Made by a program: the position numbers and the translations under genes. 64,000 nt of DNA from Periplaneta americana (Eukaryota > Arthropoda > Insecta > Blattodea > Blattidae), in the NCBI RefSeq assembly GCF_040183065.1, contig NC_091120.1, forward strand, positions 194,050,127-194,114,126, given 5' to 3'. The notes under the pieces were generated by a model. The model was not told the DNA's origin. It saw only the letters and a list, made by a program, of their open reading frames with translations, and did not search any database. This document shows positions 20,001-29,970 of the stretch, piece by piece; position 1 is the stretch's first letter; each line of letters opens with the position of its first letter.

Positions 20001-22714
20001 TGCGTACACGTGTACGCTCTGAACATTCTTGCGTACACGTGTACGCTCTGAACCTTCTTGCGTACACGCGTACGCTCTTAACATTCTTGCGTACACGTGT
20101 ACGCTCTGAACCTTCTTGCGTACACGCGTACGCTCTTAACTTTCTTGCGTACACGTGTACGCTCTGAACCTTCTTGCGTACACGCGTACGCTCTTAACAT
20201 TCTTGCGTACACGTGTACGCTCTGAACCTTCTTGCGTACACGCGTACGCTCTTAACATTCTTGCGTACACGTGTACGCTCTGAACCTTCTTGCGTACACG
20301 CGTACGCTCTTAACATTCTTGCGTACACGTGTACGCTCTGAACCTTCTTGCGTACACGCGTACGGTCTTAACCTTCTTGCGTACACGTGTACGCTCTGAA
20401 CCTTCTTGCGTACACGCGTACGCTCTGAACCTTCTTGCGTACACGCGTACGCTCTTAACATTCTTGCGTACACGTGTACGCTCTGAACCTTCTTGCGTAC
20501 ACGCGTACGCTCTTAACCTTCTTGCGTACACGTGTACGCTCTGAACCTTCTTGCGTACACGTGTACGCTCTTAACATTCTTGCGTACACGTGTACGCTCT
20601 GAACCTTCTTGCGTACACGCGTACGCTCTTAACCTTCTTGCGTACACGTGTACGCTCTGAACCTTCTTGCGTACACGCGTACGCTCTTAACATTCTTGCG
20701 TACACGTGTACGCTCTGAACCTTCTTGCGTACACGCGTACGCTCTGAACCTTCTTGCGTACACGCGTACGCTCTTAACATTCTTGCGTACACGTGTACGC
20801 TCTGAACCTTCTTGCGTACACGCGTACGCTCTTAACCTTCTTGCGTACACGTGTACGCTCTGAACCTTCTTGCGTACACGTGTACGCTCTTAACATTCTT
20901 GCGTACACGTGTACGCTCTGAACCTTCTTGCGTACACGCGTACGCTCTGAACATTCTTGCGTACACGTGTACGCTCTGAACCTTCTTGCGTACACGCGTA
21001 CGCTCTTAACATTCTTGCGTACACGTGTACGCTCTGAACCTTCTTGCGTACACGCGTACGCTCTTAACATTCTTGCGTACACGTGTACGCTCTTAACCTT
21101 CTTGCGTACACGTGTACGCTCTGAACCTTCTTGCGTACACGCGTACGCTCTTAACCTTCTTGCGTACACGTGTACGCTCTGAACCTTCTTGCGTACACGT
21201 GTACGCTCTTAACCTTCTTGCGTACACGCGTACGCTCTTAACCTTCTTGCGTACAATTGTACGCTCTTAACCTTCTTGCGTACAATTGTACGCTCTTAAC
21301 ATTCTTGCGTACACGCGTACGCTCTTAACCTTCTTGTGTACACGTGTACGCTCTTAACCTTCTTGCGTACACGCGTACGCTCTTAACCTTCTTGCGTACA
21401 CGCGTACGCTCTTAACCTTCTTGCGTACACGCGTACGCTCTGAACCTTCTTGCGTACACGTGTACGCTCTTAACCTTCATGTGTACACGTGTACGCTCTT
21501 AACCTTCTTGCGTACACGTGTACGCTCTTAACCTTCTTGCGTACAAGCGTACGCTCTTAACCTTCTTGCGTACAATTGTACGCTCTTAACCTTCTTGCGT
21601 ACACGCGTACGCTCTTCACCTTCTTGCGTACACGCGTACGCTCTTAACCTTCTTGCGTACACGCGTACGCTCTTCACCTTCTTGCGTACACGCGTACGCT
21701 CTTAACCTTCTTGCGTACACGTGTACGCTCTTAACCTTCTTGCGTACACGCGTACGCTCTTAACCTTCTTGCGTACACGCGTACGCTCTGAACCTTCTTG
21801 CGTACACGTGTACGCTCTTAACCTTCTTGCGTACACGCGTACGCTCTTAACCTTCTTGCGTACACGCGTACGCTCTGAACCTTCTTGCGTACACGTGTAC
21901 GCTCTTAACCTTCTTGCGTACACGCGTACGCTCTGAACCTTCTTGCGTACACGTGTACGCTCTGAACCTTCTTGCGTACACGTGTACGCTCTGAACCTTC
22001 TTGCGTACACGTGTACGCTCTGAACCTTCTTGCGTACACGTGTACGCTCTGAACCGTCTTGCGTACACGTGTACGCTCTGAACCGTCTTGCGTACACGTG
22101 TACGCTCTGAACCTTCTTGCGTACACGTGTACGCTCTGAACCGTCTTGCGTACACGTGTACGCTCTGAACCGTCTTGCGTACACGTGTACGCTCTGAACC
22201 GTCTTGCGTACACGTGTACGCTCTGAACCTTCTTGCGTACACGTGTACGCTCTGAACCGTCTTGCGTACACGTGTACGCTCTGAACCGTCTTGCGTACAC
22301 GTGTACGCTCTGTACCTTCTTGCGTACGCGTGTACGCTCTGAACCTTCTATCGTACCCGTGTACGCGCTTAGCATTCTTGCGTACGCGTGTACGCTCTGA
22401 ACCTTCTATCGTACCCGTGTAGGCGCTTAACCTTCTTGCGTACAAGTGTACGCTCTTAAACTTCTTTCGTGCACGTGTACGCTCTGAACCTTCTATCGTA
22501 CCCGTGTAGGCGCTTAACCTTCTTGCGTACAAGTGTACGCTCTTAAACTTCTTGCGTGCACGTGTACGCTCTGAACCTTCTATCGTACCCGTGTACGCGC
22601 TTAGCATTCTTGCGTACACGTGTACGGTCTTAACCTTCTTGCTTAACCGTGTACTTACTTAACCTACGTGCCTACCCGTGTACGCGCTTAACGTTCGTAC
22701 GGAATCGTGTACGA
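17037..22714. repeat. 29-bp palindrome-based satellite, ~196 units
   Basis: Head-to-tail 29-bp units. Each contains GCGTACAC(G/A)(T/C)GTACGC preceded by TTCTT or TTCTA and followed by TC(T/G)(T/G)AAC(C/A). In the CACGTG version the 16-bp core GCGTACACGTGTACGC is a perfect palindrome with a central CACGTG. The CACGCG version, often alternating with it, is imperfect. The central part (about 17,500-21,230) is highly homogeneous. Both edges diverge, most clearly 22,320-22,714, where TTCTATCGTACCCGTGTA variants appear. That edge decay is the usual sign of unequal exchange. Long ORFs on both strands are by-products of the repeat. Confidence 0.97.
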
Positions 22715-23067
22715 TTAAAAAATTGCAAAGCTCTTCAAAATGCACAATGAAAGTGTATTGTCACTGTCTATTATATACAGTCACATAACTTGGGATGATT
22801 TTTTGCATTTGTCACAATAGTTGCTAGCCGCTTGAGCGCTGTGGGTACTAGGAACAATAGACTGTGCCACTGCCATCGTGATCTAATACAGGCCGTAAGG
22901 CAGACCATGTGACTCGCTTAACCCGAACATGAATCGCGTCGTTTCAATCATATAAATTAGTCGGGTAGCATAATGTTTAACATATATTTCTCTAAGATGT
23001 AGTGTTATTGCATTAATAAAATTTAATAGAATGATTACGAGTCACTTGAGACATAATTCAGCTGCGA
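22715..23067. other. intron, nothing recognised
   Basis: Unique, moderately AT-rich sequence. No gene is supported. Confidence 0.5.
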
Positions 23068-23070
23068 GAT

Positions 23071-23276
23071 TCATTCTTGAGATCTGATATGCCTGCATTT
23101 TGTATTTGACTTGTGTTCAGTTTGTCTAATTTGTTGCTTTGCACCTGATGATGATTTCTTTGAAAATCGTAAATATTCGTGGATACAACCAGGAATTATA
23201 ATGTGAATTTTTGTAACAAAACTTGTTTTTGTAGGCCTACTATTCTGATAAGTTGTTGACTGTAATTGTAATTTAA
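23071..23276 (-). repeat. ~200-bp inverted repeat, right copy
   Basis: Reverse-orientation partner of 16397-16600. It carries a TAGGCCTA octamer at 23232-23239 where the partner has plain TA (16435-16436). It ends about 100 bp before the next protease exon. Confidence 0.85.
23232..23239. other. TAGGCCTA insertion at a TA
   Basis: Compared with the inverted partner at 16397-16600, the sequence differs by TA becoming TAGGCCTA between otherwise aligned flanks (CAGA..G and CAAAAA). Confidence 0.7.
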
Positions 23277-23376
23277 TTTTATTTATTATACTTCTAGTTT
23301 TCAGGTCTTTGCGTAACGAAAAAACATTAATGTAATGTTGGAAATTAACCTTTTTCATTTCCGTATTTCGTGATAG

Positions 23377-23484
23377 GAATTCTGGAGGCCAGCTGCTATT
23401 GGGTGAAGTTGATTCTTCATTGTTTCAAGGAAGTTTGACGTATGTGAACGCAACAGGACCTAGCTGGGGATTCATGCTCAATAG
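23377..23484 (+). CDS. aspartic protease homologue, internal exon
   Basis: A 108-bp exon after a TTTCGTGATAG acceptor and before a GTACGG donor. It supplies the last base of the codon split at 14633 and itself ends in phase 2. It encodes NSGGQLLLGEVDSS, then LFQGSLTYVNATGPSWGFML and NR. This is the A1 family segment (G)GE(I/L)xFGGxDxxxYxGxxxYxPVxxxxYWxFxx. The usual F-G-G-x-D is L-G-E-V-D. There is one N-x-(S/T) sequon, N-A-T. The frame is intact. The acceptor lacks a long pyrimidine tract, but the phase match and domain order make the exon secure. Confidence 0.9.
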
Positions 23485-23562
23485 GTACGGTAACATTTAA
23501 CCACCTTCTCCATTGTACTGTATGTAACACCTATTTGCAAACGATGTCCGGATAAAAGGCGG

Positions 23563-23570
23563 TAGGCCTA
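23563..23570. other. TAGGCCTA octamer
   Basis: Same octamer within the next intron. No empty-site comparison is available. Confidence 0.4.
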
Positions 23571-23639
23571 CACAATTTGGCCTGATATTATTTATCGAGG
23601 GTTGTTGGCACGACAGAAGAGTTTGGCCTACCTGACATT

Positions 23640-23693
23640 CTACTCTCTTTTCTTGGAATTCTCTTTCTCTCTCTTTCTCTCTCTCTCTCTCAG
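23640..23693 (+). repeat. (TC)n-rich microsatellite
   Basis: A run of CTCTTTCTCTC-type sequence ending in an uninterrupted (TC)n. Confidence 0.9.
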
Positions 23694-23714
23694 CAAATTA
23701 AACTAAAATAAAAC

Positions 23715-24452
23715 GAAAAAATATTCAAAATTTTCTAAGTTTTTCAAAATTAAAAAAATTCAAGATTCAAAAACTCAAAATTTTCCAAATTTAAACAAAT
23801 TCAAAATTTTCCAAATTTAAAAAAATTCAAAATTTTTCAAAATTTAAAACAAAATTTAAAAAAAAATTCAAAATTTTTCAAAATTAAAAAAAAAGAAAAA
23901 TTTTAAAAAATTTCAAAAATTTTCCAAATTCAAAAAAATTTAAAAATTTTAAAAAATTTTCAAAATTCAAAAATTCTAAATTTCTTAAATTTCAAAATTT
24001 TTCAAAAAAATTTTAAGTTTTCAAAAATTTTCAAAATTTTCTAAAAATTCGAAAGAATAAAAATTTCCAAAAATTTTCAAAATTTTACAAAATTCAAAAA
24101 CATTTAAAAAAACAAAAAATTTTCAAATCCAAAAAAATTTTTCAAAATTAAAATTAAAATCAAAATTTTTCAAAATTCAAAAAACAAAAAAAAAATTTCA
24201 AAAATTTTCACAATTTTCCAAAATTCAAAAAAATTTCAAATTTTCTCAAAATGTTTCAAAATTTCGCAAAACAAAAAAAAATTCTTCAAAATTAAATTTT
24301 TTTTTCAAAAATTTTCAAAATTTTTCATAATTCAAAAAAATTTCAAAATTTTTCAAAATCTAAAAACAATTATCAAAAAATTTCAAAATTTTCAAAATTC
24401 AAAAAAATTTCAAAATTTCAAAATTTTCAAAATTTTTCAAAATTTTCCAATT
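23715..24452. repeat. A/T low-complexity tract of AAAATTTTCAAAA type
   Basis: About 740 bp made almost only of A4-6/T3-6 blocks separated by single C (or G on the other strand), as in TTTTCAAAATTTT. It fills the intron between the exons at 23377 and 24493. No fixed period. The many A-tract/T-tract blocks predict intrinsically bent or stiff DNA. Confidence 0.9.
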
Positions 24453-24492
24453 CGGATTGTTTAGTAATATAAACAATGTTCTGTTCATGCAG

Positions 24493-24643
24493 GGTAGAAG
24501 TTGTGGGAGCCATTTTGTTGTGTCGGAACACATGTCGAGCAGACCTCAGTACCACAGCTTCTAGGATTGAGATGCCAAAGGAGGACTTGCAGGAGTTAAA
24601 TAAACGTATTGGAGCTACCTCATATAAGGGGAACATCTATCAG
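24493..24643 (+). CDS. aspartic protease homologue, exon with broken second catalytic motif
   Basis: A 151-bp exon after a CTGTTCATGCAG acceptor and before GTAATA. It completes the split codon from 23484 and ends on a codon boundary. It encodes VEVVGAILLCRNTCRAD, LSTTASRIEMP and KEDLQELNKRIGATSYKGNI. In A1 proteases this segment reads C-x-x-x-C-(Q/E)-A-I-x-D-T-G-T-S-L-x-x-G-P followed by ExxxLxxxIGA. The Cys pair, the Pro and the IGA helix are kept at the correct spacing. Aligned without gaps, D-T-G-T-S is S-T-T-A-S, so the catalytic Asp is Ser. An alternative gapped alignment keeps an Asp as D-L-S-T-T. Either way the DTG is lost. Cockroach Bla g 2 is a known pepsin-fold protein with altered active-site motifs, so an inactive but expressed product is plausible; a young pseudogene is the alternative. 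Downstream exons were not found. Confidence 0.9.
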
Positions 24644-25129
24644 GTAATAATAATTGAAAACAACCATTAGATTTCAAAATATTAACAAATTTAAAACTTT
24701 TGCGTGTGCTGTCAACTAGCTGCCAATGCACACAGACGCATTAAATTGCATTAGATTAAAGTAAATAATGATATAAAATAAAATAAATAAAATTAAAATG
24801 AAAAAGATTATAAATAAAATAAATTAAATTAATTTAAATTAAATAGAATTCAAATAAAATAAAACAAACATATTTACATACATTAAAATAATAATGAAAT
24901 TAAAACGAATTAAAATTCAGATTTAAAATTACAAAAATTCAAAATTTCAAAAATTCAAAATATTTAAAAAATTGAAAAATTTAAAATTAAAGAATTCAGA
25001 ATACAAAATTAAAAATAAATTAAACTAAATTGAAATAAATGGAATTAAATTAAAATAAATGGAATTAGTGATATATAATAATAATAACAATAATAGAAAA
25101 GCACAAAATATGCATAAGCATAATTGTCA

Positions 25130-25325
25130 ACACTAGTGATCGATAATTGTTTTTGTTCACACCACATGGCGTGGTATAGTCTGTCAGACGTTTTGCCGCA
25201 CTACATTCGGGATCCGGTTGGTGGTAGCTTCTGTCCTTGCACACTCTGAAGTGGAAACCATGGACTGCAAATCTGGTCATGGTATGTCGTAATTCGTATA
25301 GTACTTTCGTCCAGTCTCTCCATAC
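25130..25325. other. ~195-bp complex island inside AT-rich tract
   Basis: A balanced-composition stretch in otherwise simple DNA, containing CACATGGCGTGGTATAG, GGGATCCGGTTGGTGGTAGC and CCATGGACTGC. The minus-strand ORFs across it match nothing I recognise and do not resemble the missing protease exons. It may be a transposon fragment or a remnant of pre-expansion intron. Confidence 0.4.
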
Positions 25326-26519
25326 CATAAATAAAAATATAATAAATTGAATTGATATTAAGTACATTGCAATAAATTAGTTTAAAATAAAATAAATTAA
25401 CATAAATCAAATTAGATTACATTAAAATAAAACGACTGAAGTTAAATTGAAGGAAAATGAATTAAAATAAAATAAAATAAATTAAATTATATGAAATTAA
25501 ATAAAATAATTTATAATGGAATAAAATAGAATAAAATTAATTAATCAGATGTATTTAAATTAAAATATATTAATTTATATGAAATTCAATTAAAGTATAT
25601 TAAATTAATTTAAAATAAAATAAAAATAATTAAATTAATATAAGTTAAAACATATTAAATAAAGTTATATCAAATAAGTTAAATAAAAATAAAAATAATA
25701 CAAAATAAAATAAAATAAGATAAATTAAAATGATTTAAATTAAAATATATTGAAATAAGTTAATATAAAATAAATAAAAATGAACTGAAATAAATTGACA
25801 AAAAATTAAATTAAATAGAAATTAAATAAATGTAAGTACATTAAATTAAAATAAATTATATCAATGTAATTAAAGTAAATTAAAGTAGAATAAGTTAACA
25901 TCAACTGAATGGAAATATAAAAAAATTAGATTGATATAAATAAAACATAGAAATATAAAATAAATAATATAGCATCAAAATGGGAATCGCAAACACAAGC
26001 TAATTTTGAAAAATTGTAATAGAATAAAATATATTAAATTGAAATAATTAAATGAAGTAAATTAAATTAAATTAAATTAAATTAAAACGAAATAAATTAA
26101 AATAAGTTAAAATAAAGTAAATAAAAGTAAATTAAATTAAAATAAAATAAATTGGAATAATAAAACATTAATGAAAGTAATCTGAAATAAAATTAAATAA
26201 AACAAAACAAATTAAAATAATATAAAACGAAATAAAACCAATTAAAATACGTTACACTGAAATAAATAAAATAATTTAAAATAAATTAGCCTAGTTTAGG
26301 ATAACTTAAAACATACTATAAATTAAATTAATTTCAAATAACACAAATAAAATAAAATAAAATAAAATAAAAAATTGAAATAAATGAAATTACAAAAATA
26401 TAAATTAAAGCAAATTTTCATTAATTAATATAAAATTGAAAAAAATAAGAATAACATAAATTAAAATAAATTCAAATAAATTAACTAAATTATGTTGAAT
26501 TATATTAAAATAAAATAAA

Positions 26520-27690
26520 TTACTTAAATGAAATTAAAATAACACAATCTTAATTATAACAAATTGCATTAAACAATAAATAAGGAAAATAATTTAAAAT
26601 AACTTAAAATAAAATAATATGAATTTCAAAATTTAAAATAGAATGAAATAAATTAAAATAAGTTAAAATAAACTAAATAAATATAAATTAAATTAAATTC
26701 AATTAGAATAAATCAAATTTATAAGAATTAAAATCAATTGAATTAAAATATTAAAATAAAGTAAATTAAATTAAATTACACTAAAGCAAAATAAATTAAA
26801 ACATATTAAAATAAGTTAAAATATATAAAAATAAATGAAAAGAAATTAAATTAAATTCAAATAAAAATTAAATAAACCAAATTAAATTAAATTAAAGTGA
26901 ATTAATGTAAAAGGTAAATTAAAATATAATTTTTAAAAATAAATTACATTACATTAAACCAAATTTAACTAAAATGAAATAAATTTAATTGGAGTAAAAT
27001 AATTTAAATTCAAATAAAATAAAATAATTTAAAATAAATTAAAATAAAATAAAATAACTTAAATTACAATAAAATAAAATAAATTGCATTGATTTAAAAT
27101 ACAATGAAATAGAATAAATTGAATGAAAATAAATTAAATTAACACAAAATGAATTAAATTAAAATTAAACACACAAACATAAAAGAAAAATTAAATTAAA
27201 ATACATTAAAATAAAAAATGAAATAAATTGAAATGGAATGAGTTAAATTGAAATTAAATAATTTAAAATAAATTAAATTGATTTAAAATTGAAATAAAGT
27301 AGACTAAATTCAAATAAATTAAACGAATAGAATTAAAATAAAACAAATTATATTAATATCAATTAAATTTAAATAAAAAAAATAAAAATAAAAGAAAATG
27401 AATTGTTAAACTAAAGTAAACTGGAATATAATAGAACAAATTAGAACAAATTAAAATAAATTACATTTTATTTAATTTAGTAAAATAAATGAATTAAAAT
27501 AAAATTTATTTATATCAAATAAATTATAGTAAATTAAAATATATTGAATTAAAATATCATAAGTTCCCCTAAATTAAACCAAGTTACCCTAAGATAATCT
27601 ATATTACAGACTGTTATTCCGAATTACCACAAGATGTCCTAAGTCTCCAAAATTATCCCGAGTTACCTGAACTTCCCTAAATTACCCAAA
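26520..27690 (+). repeat. segmental duplication in AT-rich tract, copy 1
   Basis: Shares ordered landmarks with copy 2: TAATTATAACAAATT at 26551 and 27806, and CATAAGTTCCCCTAAATTA ahead of ACAAGATGTCCTAAGT and CCCGAGTTACCTGAAC. The offset drifts from about 1,255 to 1,349 bp because of indels. Confidence 0.8.
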
Positions 27691-27789
27691 ATTATCAGAA
27701 CTATCCCAAGTTACCCTGAGTTCCCCGTAACTATCCCATCTTAACCTAAGTAACCCTAAATTAGCCAAAGTTGATTTATTGAATTATAT

Positions 27790-29040
27790 TAAAATAAAGT
27801 AATCTTAATTATAACAAATTCAATTAAAGAATAATTAAGGAAAATAATTTAAAATAACTTAATATAAAATAATATGAATTTAAAAATTAAAATAAAATAA
27901 ATAAAAATAAATTAAATTAAAATCAATTAGATTAAATAAAATTTATAAGAATTAAATTCAATTACATTAATATGAATTAAAATAAATTACACTAAAGTAA
28001 AATAAATTAAAACATATCAAAATAAATTAAAATATATAAAAATAAATTAAAAGAAATTAAATTAAATTCAAATAAAAAAATCAAATTAAATAAAAATTAA
28101 AGTTAATTAATGTAAAAGGTAAATTAAAATATAGTTTGTTTAAATAAATTATATTACATTAAACCAAATTTAACTAAAATGAAATAAATTTAATTAGAAT
28201 AAAATAATTTAAATTCAAATAAAATAAATTAAATCAAAATAAATTGAAATCAGATACACTAGAATAAGTCCAAAAACTAAATTAAAATAAATTGAATTAA
28301 ATTAAATTAAATTCCAATAAATTACAAATAAAAGAAAATAAAATAATTTAAGATAAATTAAAATGAAATAAAATAACTTAAATGAAAATAAAATGAAATA
28401 AATTAATTTAAAATAAAATTAAATAGAATAAATTGAATTAAAATTAATTAAATCAACATAAAATGAATTAAATTGAAATTAAATAAGTAAATATAATAGA
28501 AAAATTAAATTAGAATACATTAAATTAAAACAAAATAAAATAAATTAAAATGGAATAAGTTAAATAGAAATTAAATAAATTAAAATAAATTTAAATGAAT
28601 AAAAACAAATTAAATTATATTAATTTAAAATTAAGATAAAGTAGATTAAATTCAAATAAATTAAATGAATAGAATTAAAATAAAACAAATTATATTAATA
28701 TCAATTAAATTTAAATTAAAAAAAATAAAAATAAAAGGAAATAAATTGTTAAACTAAAGTTAACTGGAATATAATGAAACAAATTAGAACAAAGTAAAAC
28801 AAATTGCATTTTATTTAATTTGGTAAAATAAGTAAATTAAAACAAAATTTATTTCAAATAAATTATAGTAAATTAAATGAAATTGAAATAAATTGAATTA
28901 AAATATCATAAGTTCCCCTAAATTACACCAAGTTACCATAAGATAATCTAAATTACATAAAGTTATCCCAAATTACCACAAGATGTCCTAAGTCCCCAAA
29001 CTTGTCCCGAGTTACCTGAACATCCCTAAATTACCAAAAA
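27790..29040 (+). repeat. segmental duplication in AT-rich tract, copy 2
   Basis: Partner of 26520-27690. The CCCTAA-rich islands (27552 and 28905) are degenerate AAGTTACCCTAA-like words and are the clearest part of the match. Confidence 0.8.
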
Positions 29041-29171
29041 TTACCCAAAATTAAATAATATAAATAAAGTAAAAAAAGTAAATTAAAATAATTTAAAAAA
29101 ATATATAAATAAAATAAATTGAAGAAATTAAATGAAATAAATAAAAAAATTAATCTCCCTCTCTCTCACTC

Positions 29172-29970
29172 TGTAATCCATACAGATTTGGGTTACATAT
29201 GTAAATCATACAGATTTGGATTGCATATGTAATCCACACAGATTTGGATTACATATGTAATCCACACAGTTTGGGATTGCATATGTAATCCACACAGATT
29301 AGGGTTGCATATGTAATCCACACAGATTGGGATTGCATATATAATCCACACAGATTTGGATTGCATATGTAATCCACACAGATTTGGTATATATATGTAA
29401 TCCACACAGATTGGGATTGCATAAGTAATCCACACAGATTTGGATTGCATATGTAATCCATACAGATTTGGATTGCATATGTAATCCAAACAGATTTGGA
29501 TTACATATGTAATCCACACAGATTGGGATTGCATACGTAATCCACACAGATTTGGATTGCATATGTAATCCAAACAGATTGGGATTGCATATGTAATCCA
29601 CACAGATTTGGGTTACATATGTCATCCACACAGATTGGGATTGCATATGTAATCCACACAGATTTGGATTACATATGTAATCCATATAGATTGGGATTGC
29701 ATATGTAATCCACACAGATTTGGATTACATATGTAATCCATATAGATTGGGATTGCATATGTAATCCACACAGATTTGGATTACATATGTAATCCACACA
29801 GTTTTGGATTACATATGTAATCCACACAAATTGTGATTTCATACGTAATCCGCACAGAATTGGGTTACATATATAATCCACACAGATTTGGATTGCATAT
29901 GTAATCCACACAGATTTGGATTGCATATGTAATCCACACAGATTTGGTTACATATGTAATCCACACATAT
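29172..29970. repeat. 28-bp palindrome-based satellite, array 1
   Basis: About 28 units of 28 bp. Each is GGATT(A/G)CATATGTAATCC followed by ACACAGATTT or ACACAGATTG. With A at the variable site the 18-bp core GGATTACATATGTAATCC is a perfect palindrome; with G it has one mismatched pair. ORFs of up to 138 codons on the minus strand are by-products. It is preceded by a short CT-rich leader. Confidence 0.97.

Larger units (their letters stand above)
24720..29160. repeat. AT-rich degenerate TAAAATAAAT-type tract
   Basis: About 4.4 kb dominated by irregular AAATTAAAATAAA-like words with no stable period and no ORF of interest. Islands of different sequence interrupt it at 25130-25325, 27552-27770 and 28905-29050. 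No aspartic protease exon is visible in it. Confidence 0.9.

Noticed and set aside
17091..22619. Many long ORFs on both strands (up to 305 codons) in the 29-bp array
   Set aside because: They repeat every 87 bp because 29 bp is not a multiple of three, occur in overlapping frames on both strands, and depend only on TCTTAA or TCTGAA variants. They are products of the repeat.
27552..29050. Telomere-like CCTAA words
   Set aside because: They are irregular and embedded in AAGTTACC-type sequence, with no uninterrupted (CCTAA)n as insect telomeres have.
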